Assembly: GCA_003331065.1 (NCBI GenBank)
Contig: QENB01000010.1
Span: forward strand, 19,995-83,994
Origin: Candidatus Tokpelaia sp. JSC188
GTDB lineage: Bacteria; Pseudomonadota; Alphaproteobacteria; Rhizobiales; Rhizobiaceae
DNA length: 64,000 nt
Direction: 5' to 3'
Made by a program: the position numbers and the translations under genes. The notes under the pieces are model-generated. The model worked only from the letters and a program-made list of their open reading frames with translations. It did not search any database and had not been told where the DNA came from. Each line of letters starts with the position of its first letter. Within the stretch, counting starts at the first letter, position 1. Shown here piece by piece: positions 38,777 to 48,743 of this stretch.

Positions 38777-39331
38777 TCAGGCATCAAGTGTTTCGACGAT
38801 AATATGGCTGTTAGTATAGACACAGATATCAGCGGCAATTGCCATCGCTTTACGGGCTATTTCTTCGGCACCCATTTTCGTATCAGCTAATGCACGAGCA
38901 GCAGCTAATGCATAATTTCCCCCAGAACCGATTGCCATAATACCACGCTCAGGCTCTAACACATCCCCTTGGCCGGTTAAAACAAGTGTTATATCCCTAT
39001 TCGCGACCAATATCATCGCTTCAAGTCGGCGCAGATAACGGTCAGTACGCCAATCCTTTGCTAATTCAACGGAAGCTCTCATTAACTGCTCAGTATACTG
39101 CTCTAGCTTGCATTCCAACCGCTCAAGCAAAGTAAAAGCGTCAGCTGTTGAACCCGCAAAACCTGCAACAACGTTCCGACTGGCACCAATACGGCGCACT
39201 TTGCGTGCATTGTCTTTCATTATTGTCTGACCAAGGGAAACTTGGCCATCTCCGGCAACAACAACCTTTCCGCCTTTTCGTACAGTAACAATTGTCGTAC
39301 CATACATTACACCAAGCCTATGTCCTATCAT
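38777..39331 (-). CDS. hslV: ATP-dependent protease peptidase subunit HslV
   Basis: The Thr-protease core of HslUV. The 184-residue protein has an 11-residue N-terminal extension ending MYG before the catalytic Thr (T12 of [20 protein letters not shown]), so maturation must remove a short propeptide as in other rhizobia. GNARK-like text is [10 protein letters not shown], and [16 protein letters not shown] follows. It lies directly before hslU and divergent from hisB across 245 bp. Confidence 0.96.
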   Translation of the reverse strand: MIGHRLGVMYGTTIVTVRKGGKVVVAGDGQVSLGQTIMKDNARKVRRIGASRNVVAGFAGSTADAFTLLERLECKLEQYTEQLMRASVELAKDWRTDRYLRRLEAMILVANRDITLVLTGQGDVLEPERGIMAIGSGGNYALAAARALADTKMGAEEIARKAMAIAADICVYTNSHIIVETLDA

Positions 39332-39576
39332 AAAAATACTCCTGAATCTACTGCATTTTATCTTCGACGATACGAATTCTTATTTAGATTTAAAGTCTTT
39401 GTAAGACTCAATCTTTGCCTATTTTTAGACTTCTTATACTATTTATGGACGCAAAACATAAAATTTATGCTAAACCCGCATGGTAAAATGATTTGGCAAT
39501 TTTAACTGTTTGCTTTAGAAGCGAAATGGTCGTCGCTTTTTAACTTTCATAAGCGAAAACTGGGAAAACAGATAAA

Positions 39577-40173
39577 ATGACAAGAAGAGCTGTAGTCAAC
39601 CGTAAAACTAGCGAAACGGAAATTTCTGTTTCACTGGATATAGACGGCAAAGGATTATCTGATGTTAGAACTAGCATCGGTTTTTTAGACCATATGCTCG
39701 AACAGCTTTCACGTCATTCCCTAATTGATATGCAGGTATATGCCAAAGGCGATTTATATATTGATGACCATCATACGGTTGAGGATTGTGGCATTTTGCT
39801 TGGTCAAGCTCTCTCTAAGGCTCTGGGTGATCGACGCGGAATCACACGTTATGCCTCACTTGATCTTGTTATGAATGAAAGCTGTACAAGAGCTGCAATT
39901 GATATATCGGGTCGTCCATTTCTTATTTGGCAGGTTATTTTCCCAACAGCCAAAACAGGTACATTTGATACAGAACTTATTCATGAGTTTTTTCAGTCTT
40001 TTGTGCAGAATGCGGGCATTACATTACATGTTATTAATCACTACGGTGTTAATAGCCATCATATTGCTGAAACCTGTTTTAAGGCTGTTGCACGTGTTCT
40101 GCGTCAAGCCATTGCAACAGACCCATGGCAAATGGATATTATTCCTTCCACAAAAGGTTTACTTAAAGGATAA
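39577..40173 (+). CDS. hisB: Imidazoleglycerol-phosphate dehydratase
   Basis: Sixth step of histidine biosynthesis. It is the monofunctional 198-residue form. Two-fold repeated metal-binding motifs are seen: [15 protein letters not shown] (about 34-48), [17 protein letters not shown] (about 67-83), later HEFFQSF and [13 protein letters not shown]. It opens a compact his operon (hisB-hisH-hisA-hisF-hisE-coaA); hisH begins 5 bp downstream. hisG, hisD, hisC and hisI are not in this window. Confidence 0.96.
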   Translation: MTRRAVVNRKTSETEISVSLDIDGKGLSDVRTSIGFLDHMLEQLSRHSLIDMQVYAKGDLYIDDHHTVEDCGILLGQALSKALGDRRGITRYASLDLVMNESCTRAAIDISGRPFLIWQVIFPTAKTGTFDTELIHEFFQSFVQNAGITLHVINHYGVNSHHIAETCFKAVARVLRQAIATDPWQMDIIPSTKGLLKG

Positions 40174-40178
40174 ATCGG

Positions 40179-40829
40179 ATGCGAATAGCTATTATCGATT
40201 ACGGTTCCGGGAATTTACGTTCAGTTGCTAAGGCGTTTGAGAGAGCAGCCTATGAAAGAATGATTGTAGCAGAGATTGAAATTACCAATGATGCGGAACG
40301 AATAGCTACTGCAGATAAAATTGTTCTTCCCGGCGTTGGAACTTATACCGATTGCCGTAAAGGACTGGAACAGGTTCCTGGAATGATTGCCGTACTTGAA
40401 GAAACAGTCTTAAGAGGTGGGAAACCATTTCTCGGCATTTGTGTCGGCATGCAGCTTTTATCAACAAGAGGACTTGAAAAGGAAGTCACTCCTGGCTTAG
40501 GGTGGATCAAGGGGAATGTTGTTCGCATGATACCGGGAAAACAAAATCTAAAGGTGCCGCATATCGGTTGGAATACGCTTGAGCTTTTGGTACCGCATGC
40601 CCTTTTTAAAGGTATACCAACGGGGCCAAATGGCCTCCATGCTTATTTTGTACATTCTTATCATTTTGACTGCACAAATAAACAGCATAGGCTTGCAATA
40701 ACAGACTATGGCGGTTCGATAGCGGCCGCTGTTGCGCATAACAACTTAATCGGAACACAATTTCACCCTGAAAAAAGTCAACATCTGGGACTGCGATTCA
40801 TCGCTAATTTTTTGGAATGGTGTCCATGA
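40179..40829 (+). CDS. hisH: Imidazole glycerol phosphate synthase, glutaminase subunit HisH
   Basis: The class I glutamine amidotransferase that delivers ammonia to HisF. The 216-residue protein has the N-terminal [16 protein letters not shown], the nucleophile Cys in [11 protein letters not shown] (about 88), and the His/Glu pair in [10 protein letters not shown] (about 195-197). The stop overlaps the hisA start in ATGA, so the products are translationally coupled. Confidence 0.96.
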   Translation: MRIAIIDYGSGNLRSVAKAFERAAYERMIVAEIEITNDAERIATADKIVLPGVGTYTDCRKGLEQVPGMIAVLEETVLRGGKPFLGICVGMQLLSTRGLEKEVTPGLGWIKGNVVRMIPGKQNLKVPHIGWNTLELLVPHALFKGIPTGPNGLHAYFVHSYHFDCTNKQHRLAITDYGGSIAAAVAHNNLIGTQFHPEKSQHLGLRFIANFLEWCP

Positions 40830-41569
40830 TCCTCTATCCGGCAATTGATTTAAAGAATGGTCAATGTGTTCGTCTAAAAAAAGGCGATATGGATACTGCA
40901 ACAGTTTATGCTAGCAATCCAGTAGAACAGGCAAGAAATTTTCAGAAGCAAGGATTTAAATGGCTTCATCTAGTTGACCTCAACGGAGCATTTGCTGGTG
41001 AGAGTATCAATAAAACAACTATCGATGCGATTTTGCAGGCTACTTCTAATCCCATTCAACTTGGCGGTGGTGTCCGCTCGCTTGCTCATATTGAAAATTG
41101 GCTTGAAAAAGGAATTAGACGTATTGTACTTGGTACTGTGGCAGTCAGTAACCCAAATCTTGTACGAGAGGCGTGTATACTTTTTCCAGAACGTATTGCT
41201 GTTAGCATTGATGCACGGAATAACAAGGTTGCCGTGGAAGGTTGGGCAAAAACATCTCAACTTGATGCAGATGAAATGGCTCGCCATTTTGAAGGAGCAG
41301 GTGTAGCAGCAATTATCTATACGGATATTGATCGCGATGGAATTCTAAGCGGTATAAATTGGCAGGCCACTATTGAGTTGGCTCGCCAAGTTTCTATTCC
41401 TGTTATCGCATCCGGTGGTTTAGCATCGTTTAAAGATATTGAGCGAATGAGCATGCCAGACGTTGCTGTCCTGAATGGTGTTATTACCGGGCGGGCCTTA
41501 TATGATGGGCGGATTGATGCTGTAAGTGCTCTTGCTGTATTGCATCAAAAAAAGGAATTGCAATCATGA
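40826..41569 (+). CDS. hisA: Phosphoribosylformimino-5-aminoimidazole carboxamide ribotide isomerase
   Basis: The (beta/alpha)8 barrel isomerase of the histidine pathway, 247 residues from ATG at 40826. It opens [20 protein letters not shown] with the catalytic Asp, and has the phosphate-binding GGGVRS, the second Asp in [12 protein letters not shown], and a C-terminal GG loop (VIASGGLAS). The start overlapping hisH as ATGA is chosen over ATG 40817 because the conserved sequence begins there. hisF overlaps by ATGA. Confidence 0.96.
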   Translation: MILYPAIDLKNGQCVRLKKGDMDTATVYASNPVEQARNFQKQGFKWLHLVDLNGAFAGESINKTTIDAILQATSNPIQLGGGVRSLAHIENWLEKGIRRIVLGTVAVSNPNLVREACILFPERIAVSIDARNNKVAVEGWAKTSQLDADEMARHFEGAGVAAIIYTDIDRDGILSGINWQATIELARQVSIPVIASGGLASFKDIERMSMPDVAVLNGVITGRALYDGRIDAVSALAVLHQKKELQS

Positions 41570-42363
41570 CTATAAAAGCACGTATTATTCCATGCTTAGA
41601 TGTTATGCACGGACGTGTTGTCAAGGGCGTTAACTTTGTTGATTTGATTGATGCAGGTGATCCTATCCAAACTGCACGCGCCTATGATGAAGCTGGTGCA
41701 GATGAACTGTGCTTTCTTGATATTACTGCCTCCTCCGATAATCGTGATACGATTTTTGATGTAGTAGCCCGTACAGCAGAATGTTGTTTTATGCCGCTTA
41801 CCGTTGGTGGTGGAATACGAACGATCGATGATATCCGGAAGCTACTGCTAGCAGGTGCTGACAAGGTGTGTATCAATACAACAGCAGTTAAGAATCCTGA
41901 TTTTATCGCACAAGCAGCAGATAAATTTGGCGATCAATGCATTGTCGTGGCCATTGATGCTAAAAGAACTTGCGCGGAAAGGAAAAATCCTTATTGGGAA
42001 ATTTTTACATATGGAGGTAGAGTATCAACCGGTATTGATGCACTTGAGTTCGCACAAAAAGTTGTTGCCCTCGGTGCAGGAGAAATTCTTTTGACATCTA
42101 TTGATCGAGATGGGACAAATGCAGGTTATAATATTGACCTGACTCGTAAATTAGCTGACAGCATCAGTATCCCGCTTATCGCTTCGGGTGGCGTAGGTAC
42201 ACTAGATCATCTTGTTGAAGGTATTCGGGATGGCCACGCGTCAGCAGTGCTTGCAGCCTCAATTTTTCATTTTGGAAAATATTCTATTTATGAGGCAAAA
42301 CAGTATATTGCAAAAGCGGGTATTCCCGTTCGATTTGATGGATATGGAAAAGCGGATGAGTGA
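41566..42363 (+). CDS. hisF: Imidazole glycerol phosphate synthase, cyclase subunit HisF
   Basis: The cyclase of the HisH-HisF complex, making IGP and AICAR. The 265-residue (beta/alpha)8 barrel begins [20 protein letters not shown], with catalytic Asp in CLDV and in [13 protein letters not shown], and phosphate loops GGGIRT and ASGGVG. It starts within the hisA stop (ATGA) and ends 5 bp inside hisE, so the cluster is overlapping throughout. Confidence 0.96.
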   Translation: MTIKARIIPCLDVMHGRVVKGVNFVDLIDAGDPIQTARAYDEAGADELCFLDITASSDNRDTIFDVVARTAECCFMPLTVGGGIRTIDDIRKLLLAGADKVCINTTAVKNPDFIAQAADKFGDQCIVVAIDAKRTCAERKNPYWEIFTYGGRVSTGIDALEFAQKVVALGAGEILLTSIDRDGTNAGYNIDLTRKLADSISIPLIASGGVGTLDHLVEGIRDGHASAVLAASIFHFGKYSIYEAKQYIAKAGIPVRFDGYGKADE

Positions 42364-42718
42364 ATTTACTTTTGAAAATCTTGAACAAAGTATTGCAGCA
42401 CGTGCCAACAGCAAGGATAGCAATTCCTACACAGCTAGTCTCGTAGCTAAAGGTGTGGTGCACGCAACAAAAAAATTTGGGGAAGAAGCATTTGAAACAG
42501 TTATTGCTGCATTGCGGGAAGATCGCACTCGTTTAATAAGTGAAAGTGCTGATCTTATTTATCATCTTTTAGTTGTATGGAAGATTAGTGGTGTCACTCT
42601 TGCAGATATTTTAACTGAATTGGAAAAGCGGACACTGCAAAGTGGCTTACAGGAAAAAGCAATACGAACTTACAATCAAATTTCTACCCTCAAGGAATTC
42701 GAGAGCTTTGACAAATAA
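42356..42718 (+). CDS. hisE: Phosphoribosyl-ATP diphosphatase
   Basis: Second step of histidine biosynthesis (PR-ATP to PR-AMP). The 120-residue MazG-like all-alpha protein has [20 protein letters not shown] and [11 protein letters not shown] with the metal-binding Glu/Asp residues. The ATG at 42356 overlaps the end of hisF by 8 bp; a longer frame from 42212 lies inside hisF and is rejected. It is followed by coaA, whose likely start overlaps its end. Confidence 0.94.
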   Translation: MSEFTFENLEQSIAARANSKDSNSYTASLVAKGVVHATKKFGEEAFETVIAALREDRTRLISESADLIYHLLVVWKISGVTLADILTELEKRTLQSGLQEKAIRTYNQISTLKEFESFDK

Positions 42719-43667
42719 AATTCTCTTTGGGAAATGTTCGCCGTTTCATCTGTTTTTAGCTAAAGAATGGGCTTCACTTTCAGACAATAAAGCATTCACT
42801 CTTACTTGTGATGAAATTAAACGCCTGAAATCCATAGGCGATCAGGTTGATTTAGAAGAAGTTCAACACATTTATCTTTTACTTTCATATCTTTTATCAA
42901 AGCGCGTGGAATCAAATCAGAAATTATTTCAACGACAGCATTGTTTTCTCCAAATGAGAACTGCGGTCAAAACTCCGTTTATTATCGGAATTGCTGGTTC
43001 TGTAGCAGTCGGAAAATCAACGACAGCACACATTTTTCAGGAATTGCTCAAGCGTTGGCCGTCAATTTCTAAAGTTGATCTATTGTCAATAGATGGTTTT
43101 CTGTATTCCAATGCTGTTCTGCGTGCGCAGAATAAGATGGATCGAAAGGGTTTTCCAGAAAGTTATGATACACGTCTACTGCTGCGCTTCCTTGTTAATA
43201 TCAAAGCAGGCTTGGGCAACGTTAAGGCACCGCTTTATTCGCATTTATCTTATGATGTATCAAAGGGTAAATATATCACTATCGATAGACCTGATATTTT
43301 GATCATTGAAGGAATAAATGTGCTTCAAATGCACGATTTATCGCAAGACGATAAAGAAACTCTATTTGTTTCAGATTTTTTAGATTTTTCTATTTATATT
43401 GACGCTAAAACGACAAATATTCGCAGATGGTATCTGGATCGTTTTATGCAATTGCGGGAAGCGTCATTTCAGAACCCAAAGTCTTTTTTCTCTCGTTATG
43501 CGAATATGAAAGCAGAAAAAGCTTGCAAGATTGCTGAGGAAGTATGGATCAATGTCAATCTCAAAAACCTTGAAGAAAATATCCTGCCGACCCGATCGCA
43601 CGCTGATCTTATTCTGTATAAAGGTCCTAAGCATACGATTAAAAAAATCGCTCTACGAAAATTGTAA
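42708..43667 (+). CDS. coaA: Pantothenate kinase (type I)
   Basis: Phosphorylates pantothenate, the first step of coenzyme A synthesis. The 319-residue P-loop kinase has Walker [15 protein letters not shown] (about 95-108), [11 protein letters not shown], the family text [18 protein letters not shown], and [11 protein letters not shown]. The TTG at 42708, overlapping the hisE stop, gives the expected N-terminus ([11 protein letters not shown] follows shortly); a longer frame from 42642 runs inside hisE. The hisE-coaA linkage is typical of Rhizobiales. A 12-bp perfect stem-loop follows. Confidence 0.93.
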   Translation: MTNKILFGKCSPFHLFLAKEWASLSDNKAFTLTCDEIKRLKSIGDQVDLEEVQHIYLLLSYLLSKRVESNQKLFQRQHCFLQMRTAVKTPFIIGIAGSVAVGKSTTAHIFQELLKRWPSISKVDLLSIDGFLYSNAVLRAQNKMDRKGFPESYDTRLLLRFLVNIKAGLGNVKAPLYSHLSYDVSKGKYITIDRPDILIIEGINVLQMHDLSQDDKETLFVSDFLDFSIYIDAKTTNIRRWYLDRFMQLREASFQNPKSFFSRYANMKAEKACKIAEEVWINVNLKNLEENILPTRSHADLILYKGPKHTIKKIALRKL

Positions 43668-43710
43668 TGCTTTTACTTTGGTCTTGTGAGGGAAACAACA
43701 AGGAATATGA

Positions 43711-43738
43711 GGATAGATTCCTGCGTAGGAATCTATCC
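43711..43738. terminator. Perfect 12-bp stem-loop between convergent coaA and cyoD
   Basis: GGATAGATTCCT-GCGT-AGGAATCTATCC, 44 bp after the coaA stop, followed by CTATAACTCTTTT on the plus strand. It probably ends the his-coaA transcript; the symmetric arms could also serve cyo transcripts from the other side, though the T-rich tail is weak. Confidence 0.65.
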
Positions 43739-43754
43739 CTATAACTCTTTTAAA

Positions 43755-43763
43755 GGGGGGGGT
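43755..43763. repeat. 9-G homopolymer, intergenic
   Basis: Run of nine G in the coaA-cyoD spacer; on the minus strand it reads TTTA followed by nine C, like the tract at 13995. Confidence 0.9.
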
Positions 43764-43899
43764 AAACATGAAAGCCCCAAACTACACTATCAACTCACTT
43801 TACTTCATTTATTAAGTAAAGCCAGCCGCTATAGTGATTCCATTGTTTTCTGCTAATGCACATATTTTTGTTTCTTGCAATCTTTAAAAATTTTTCTCC

Positions 43900-44292
43900 T
43901 TAATCTAATAGCCTTTCTTCTCTATTAAGGCTGGATGATAAATTATCACTATCGCGTATTACGCGACCGGAACCACCCATCATGTTATAATTTAAGTGCT
44001 GTATTGTCTTCCAGGTACCCGCAATAATAATAAAAACACAGATAATCGCAATCCACATAGTACCAATATTCCATTTAGCGTCCGAATTTTCATTTAGATG
44101 AAGAAAAAACATGATCTGTACTGTCATTTGAATAACAGCTAATCCCAATAAGAAAAAAACCTTAGCGCTTATTGACCAATCTTCTATCCAATGTAGCATG
44201 ACAGAAAAAAACGCTATAAGAGTCAAGATAACTGATAAAACAAAGCCCATTGTATACTTGCTCATATTTGTCTTATGTGTCTGCATGTCCAT
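43900..44292 (-). CDS. cyoD: Cytochrome o ubiquinol oxidase subunit IV
   Basis: The small membrane subunit of the bo3-type quinol oxidase, assisting assembly of the binuclear centre. The 130-residue protein has three membrane helices (about 16-38, 46-68, 80-103), with the LAVIQMTVQIMFFLHLN segment typical of CyoD. The ATG at 44292 overlaps the cyoC stop as TAATG; the longer frame upstream runs in cyoC and is rejected. The C-terminal tail (RVIRDSDNLSSSLNREE) is longer than in enterics. Confidence 0.9.
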   Translation of the reverse strand: MDMQTHKTNMSKYTMGFVLSVILTLIAFFSVMLHWIEDWSISAKVFFLLGLAVIQMTVQIMFFLHLNENSDAKWNIGTMWIAIICVFIIIAGTWKTIQHLNYNMMGGSGRVIRDSDNLSSSLNREERLLD

Positions 44293-44894
44293 TACAAAGC
44301 TCCTAGAAGATAAACAACAGTAAAAACACCGATCCAAACAATATCAAGAAAGTGCCAAAAAAGAGATAGGCATGCCATACGAATTCTGTTATCGCGGCTC
44401 AGTTTATAGCGTGACAAATGTACAAACATGCACATCATCCAGATTAGACCAGCTATAACATGAACGCCATGTGTAGCAACCAATACAAAGAAGGCCGACC
44501 AGTAAGTGGAAACCGAAGGAATTACCCCTTGATGAATTAGATGCATGAATTCGTACACCTCCATTCCAACAAAAGCCAAGCCCAAAATGAATGTAATTTG
44601 CAATGACAGACGTGTCCCTTGAAGATTATTAGTCTGTAGATTTACCATAGCAAAACCACAACTGATGGATGAAAATAGCAGCAAAAATGTTTCGACCATC
44701 ACAAACGGTAGATTAATAAAATCTTTTCCTGCAGCACCGCCGTCATATGTAGATGAGAAGACTGCAAAATTCGCAAAAAGCGTAGCAAATAAGAACAAAT
44801 CCTGAAGAATGTAAATCCAGAACCCAAATACTTGAGTTGAACCATTATCATGGTGATCTTCATTTATGGTTTCGATTCTTACAGATGTATTCAT
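44292..44894 (-). CDS. cyoC: Cytochrome o ubiquinol oxidase subunit III
   Basis: A 200-residue membrane protein with five helices. It begins after a short cytosolic segment with FGFWIYILQDLFLFATLFAN, and has YDGGAAGKDFINLP and THGVHVIAGLIWM, signatures of heme-copper oxidase subunit III. It overlaps cyoB by 4 bp and cyoD by 1 bp, so the operon is cyoA-cyoB-cyoC-cyoD transcribed on the minus strand. Confidence 0.95.
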   Translation of the reverse strand: MNTSVRIETINEDHHDNGSTQVFGFWIYILQDLFLFATLFANFAVFSSTYDGGAAGKDFINLPFVMVETFLLLFSSISCGFAMVNLQTNNLQGTRLSLQITFILGLAFVGMEVYEFMHLIHQGVIPSVSTYWSAFFVLVATHGVHVIAGLIWMMCMFVHLSRYKLSRDNRIRMACLSLFWHFLDIVWIGVFTVVYLLGAL

Positions 44895-46924
44895 ATTTCT
44901 TTCCCCCCTGCTTTAAGATATGCAGCAGTAAACGCATCCTCAGTTTTCTGCACTTCCATTGCAGAGAGGTAATAACCGCAGTGATCCCCAATAAAAGAAT
45001 GTAAGATAATTACAGAAATTACTCCGATAAAGGAAAAAGCAACAAGCCACCAAATATGCCATACAAGCGCAAATCCAAGAATCAAAGCTAGGATACCTAC
45101 CCAAAAACCTGCTGATGTATTAGATGGCATATGAATTCTAGAAAATCTGGTAGGTTTGCATTGAGTACCCTCTGTTTTCATATGCCAGTAAGCATCAAGC
45201 GTTGTCACAGATGGAAGTATAGCAAAGTTATAAGGTGGAGGCGGTGAAGAAATTGACCATTCGAGTGTACGCGTATCACCCCAAGGATCATTTTCGCGCA
45301 CTGGCAGTCTCCCTTTATGCTTTATACCATACCAAACAACGAGAAGAAGCTGTAGTACAGTAAAGAGAATGCCGAGAGCAATGATAAGCGCCCCAATCAT
45401 GGCAATAATGAAATATGGTTGCCATGAAGGTTCTATATAATGCTGTAGACGACGAGTTGCTCCCATCAAGCCAAGAATGTACAGTGGGAAAAAAGAAAAA
45501 TAAAATCCGATAAACCAGCACCAGAAGGAAGCAATTCCCAGTGCGCGATTGAGCTTTATGCCAAAAGCCTTTGGAAACCAGTAAACAAGACCAGCAAGAT
45601 AAGCGAATACAACACCACCAATGATAGTATGATGAAAATGCGCCACCAGGAACAGCGAATTATGAAATTGCCAATCGGCCGGAGCAATTGAAAGCATGAC
45701 ACCTGTTAAACCACCGCCAACAAATGTAAAAATCATGCCCATACACCAGAGCATTGGCGGTTCCAGCCGAATACGGCCTTTATACATGGTAAAAAGCCAG
45801 TTAAAAATTTTCACACCGGTTGGTACAGCAATAACCATTGTTGCAACACTAAAAAATGTATTAACAGAAATACCACCACCCATGGTGAAGAAATGGTGGG
45901 CCCAGACTAAAAAGGAAAGAACAAGAATAACAAGGATTGCCCAAATCATTGAAGTATAGCCAAAAAGACATTTACTGGAAAAAGTTGGGACGACCTCCGA
46001 AAGGATGCCGAAGGCCGGTAATACAAGAACATAAACTTCTGGATGACCAAATATCCATACATAATTGATCCATACCATCGGATTACCACCACCGTCATTG
46101 GTAAAAAAATGCATTCCAAGGTAACGATCACCGATAAGCAATGCCAGAGCAACAGTTAGAACCGGATAAATCATTAGAATGAGAACATTTGCAACAAGTG
46201 CAGTCCAACAGAAAACGGGCAGCTTCATCATGGTCATACCTGACACGCGCATTTTGATGATGGTCGCCACGAAGTTAATCGCACTTATTGTTGTCGCAAT
46301 CCCGGATAATTGTAGAGACCAGAGGTAATAATCGACACCGGTATCAGGGCTCCCACTTAATTCTGATAAAGGTGGGTAAGCAAGCCAACCAACACGTCCA
46401 AAGTTGCCGACACCAAGCGAAATATTAATAAGAACAGCTCCAGCAAAAGTAATCCAAAATCCCAGATTATTGAGAAACGGAAATGCTACATCCCGTGCGC
46501 CAATTTGCAATGGGAGAATATAATTAAAAAGACCAAATAACAGCGGCGTTGCCATGAAGAAAATCATGATCACCCCATGTGCTGTAAAAATTTGATCATA
46601 GTGATCAGGTGGCAAATAACCCGCGCTCTCATTACCCAGAGCCATTGCTTGATGAAGGCGCATCATAAGTGCATCGGCGAAACCACGCACTAACATCACA
46701 AGCGCTAACACAACATACATAATACCGATACGTTTATGATCAACAGTTGTAATCCAATTCCGCCATAGTGTTCCCCACCAACCACAAAGCGTAATGACAG
46801 TAAACACTAAAATACCAAGAACCATAATCGTTAATACAGTATAGAGAACAATTGGTTCATGCTGCAATGCAGAGAATGCCTCCGCTGTAGGATCTGTAAA
46901 TCTTCCAAACATTTCTGAACCCAA
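44891..46924 (-). CDS. cyoB: Cytochrome o ubiquinol oxidase subunit I
   Basis: The catalytic heme-copper subunit: reduces O2 with ubiquinol and pumps protons. The 677-residue protein keeps the low-spin heme His in TAHGVIMIFFMATP, the His-Tyr crosslink motif GHPEVYVLVLPAFG, the CuB ligands in WAHHFF, and heme ligands in VAHFHHTIIGG. It lies 48 bp after cyoA. cyoE (heme O synthase), often at the end of this operon, is not here, so it must be encoded elsewhere if the enzyme uses heme O. Confidence 0.97.
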   Translation of the reverse strand: MGSEMFGRFTDPTAEAFSALQHEPIVLYTVLTIMVLGILVFTVITLCGWWGTLWRNWITTVDHKRIGIMYVVLALVMLVRGFADALMMRLHQAMALGNESAGYLPPDHYDQIFTAHGVIMIFFMATPLLFGLFNYILPLQIGARDVAFPFLNNLGFWITFAGAVLINISLGVGNFGRVGWLAYPPLSELSGSPDTGVDYYLWSLQLSGIATTISAINFVATIIKMRVSGMTMMKLPVFCWTALVANVLILMIYPVLTVALALLIGDRYLGMHFFTNDGGGNPMVWINYVWIFGHPEVYVLVLPAFGILSEVVPTFSSKCLFGYTSMIWAILVILVLSFLVWAHHFFTMGGGISVNTFFSVATMVIAVPTGVKIFNWLFTMYKGRIRLEPPMLWCMGMIFTFVGGGLTGVMLSIAPADWQFHNSLFLVAHFHHTIIGGVVFAYLAGLVYWFPKAFGIKLNRALGIASFWCWFIGFYFSFFPLYILGLMGATRRLQHYIEPSWQPYFIIAMIGALIIALGILFTVLQLLLVVWYGIKHKGRLPVRENDPWGDTRTLEWSISSPPPPYNFAILPSVTTLDAYWHMKTEGTQCKPTRFSRIHMPSNTSAGFWVGILALILGFALVWHIWWLVAFSFIGVISVIILHSFIGDHCGYYLSAMEVQKTEDAFTAAYLKAGGKEI

Positions 46925-46972
46925 ATTTCAAGAATTTCCATTTGAGTAAAGCGAAAAAATATTTTTCTTACC

Positions 46973-47959
46973 TTACTCTCGAATATTAACAGGTGCTATA
47001 CTTTCACGGACATCAAAAACCGAGCAGAGTTCACCCCATAGCGATCGTGCCGCAGCAAGACGCATCAACTCCTCATTACATTTTGAGCCTTCAGCTACAC
47101 AGCGATTAACGACACGGTAATAAAGATCCCTATCAACTCCCGAAAAATACGTCACAGGATTACTTTTGCTCTTTTTCGTCAATTCAAGATAGGTAACATA
47201 ATTAAGCTGATTTCCACTTCTGCGAACTCTAGAAACCCAATTATCAAAATCACCATTGGAAACTGAATGCCAAGTAAAATGCATTCCTGCAAAACCATCA
47301 CCGCTGTAATTTGCTGACATACCGGGAAATCTGCCATTTTCTTCGGAAAGAAGATGCAACTTCGCATTCATCTGCGGCATAGCATACAGAACACTACCAA
47401 GCTTTGGTACCCAGAAGGCATTAATCGTATCCTGAGCAGTGAGCTGCAGAGCAACTTGACGACCTGTTGGGGCATAAATTTCATTAATTGTGGCAATACC
47501 ATACTCAGGATAAATAAATAACCACTTCCATTCGAGCGCAACAGCATTAATCCGTAGCGGATTATTATCGGTTGCAACGGCATAATCTAGCGGTTTAGAT
47601 GGCTCGTATTTATAGGTAAAATATGCGCTCAGCATTGCAAGAATTGAAACCACGCAAATCGGAATACTCCACATAAAAAACTCAACTTTATGGGATATAC
47701 CCCAATCTGGAAGGTATTCTGTATCCTTCTTTGAGGCATGGTACTTAATTGCAAAAAAAATTACAGCAAACATGATTGGGATCACAATGCAAAGCATTAG
47801 AATTAGCGAAATGATAATCAAATCACGTTGTGCTTTGGCTACTAATCCTGTCGGACTTAAAACGGCTACGTCACAGCCAGATAGCAGTGACATCAACGTC
47901 AACACACTCAAAATGCCCAATACTTTTTTTAAATTTTCCATTCGGATCTGTTTCCTCAT
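46973..47959 (-). CDS. cyoA: Cytochrome o ubiquinol oxidase subunit II
   Basis: A 328-residue lipoprotein subunit. The signal sequence ends at the lipobox LLSGC (C29), followed by two membrane helices (about 45-70, 92-112) and a periplasmic cupredoxin domain (about 125-230) with INAVALEWKWLFIYPEYGIAT and FWVPKLGSVLYAMPQM. The CuA ligands are absent, as usual for quinol oxidases. The first ATG (47959) has GAGG three bases upstream; the ATG at 47941 has GAGGAA about 10 bases upstream, so the start is uncertain by six residues. Confidence 0.94.
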   Translation of the reverse strand: MRKQIRMENLKKVLGILSVLTLMSLLSGCDVAVLSPTGLVAKAQRDLIIISLILMLCIVIPIMFAVIFFAIKYHASKKDTEYLPDWGISHKVEFFMWSIPICVVSILAMLSAYFTYKYEPSKPLDYAVATDNNPLRINAVALEWKWLFIYPEYGIATINEIYAPTGRQVALQLTAQDTINAFWVPKLGSVLYAMPQMNAKLHLLSEENGRFPGMSANYSGDGFAGMHFTWHSVSNGDFDNWVSRVRRSGNQLNYVTYLELTKKSKSNPVTYFSGVDRDLYYRVVNRCVAEGSKCNEELMRLAAARSLWGELCSVFDVRESIAPVNIRE

Positions 47960-48151
47960 CTACCTCATTTGAGGATATCTGGTTTTAAACTGTTTATGAT
48001 CGAAAAAGAACTCAAAAGTATCTCCAGCTTTCTCTAATTTCCTCCGTTGGAGAATGCTACTAAACTACAATTGGCACAATATCAGTCATGCCGGTTGTGT
48101 AATATTGCCTTATGGAATAAGCAAATGCGCTACGGAATGCTCCCCAGGCGA

Positions 48152-48607
48152 TTATACATTATCATTAGATTTTTTCAATCTATTAACTAAAAATTCAATT
48201 GCAAAGCGGTAACCTATAATACCACATCCAATAATTATGCAATCAGCATGAGAAGAAATATAAGAGTGGTGGCGAAATGATTCGCGCTGGTGAACATTAG
48301 ATATGTGCACTTCAGCGACAGGGCCAGTGAAACTCTTCAACGCATCAAGAATGGCGATAGATGTATGACTGTAGGCTGCAGGGTTAATAACGATAGCAGA
48401 TGCTTCCTGCCTAGCATCCTGAATCTGGTCAATCAATACACCCTCAATATTGCTCTGAAAAAAACGAATGGAAAATCCTGCTTCCTTAGCAGTAGAACTA
48501 CACAAGGTTTTAATATCTTCCAATGTTTGGTATCCATAAATTTCTGGTTCACGTAATCCCATTAAATTAAGATTAGGGCCATTTAGCACATAGATGATTT
48601 CTGTCAA
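48152..48607 (-). CDS. aroQ: 3-dehydroquinate dehydratase, type II
   Basis: Third step of the shikimate pathway. The 151-residue flavodoxin-like dodecameric enzyme starts at TTG 48607, giving EIIYVLNGPNLNLMG near the N-terminus, with GGGAG (within CGGGAG) upstream at suitable spacing; the longer frame from 48655 adds non-conserved residues. The active Tyr is in REPEIYGYQ, and INPAAYSHTSIAILDAL and VHISNVHQRESFRHHS are signatures. In relatives accB and accC follow; here the downstream gene is cyoA, a synteny break. Confidence 0.92.
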   Translation of the reverse strand: MTEIIYVLNGPNLNLMGLREPEIYGYQTLEDIKTLCSSTAKEAGFSIRFFQSNIEGVLIDQIQDARQEASAIVINPAAYSHTSIAILDALKSFTGPVAEVHISNVHQRESFRHHSYISSHADCIIIGCGIIGYRFAIEFLVNRLKKSNDNV

Positions 48608-48743
48608 AATCAGATTCTCCCGTAACAGCGCAGCGGTATTTTGTATCACCGGCATGAAGGCTGTTCTATATCCTTATCCTTAATGATATATTATTCAACA
48701 AACGAATTTGAGAAATATGAATTAGCTATAAAAATCTTTAACA

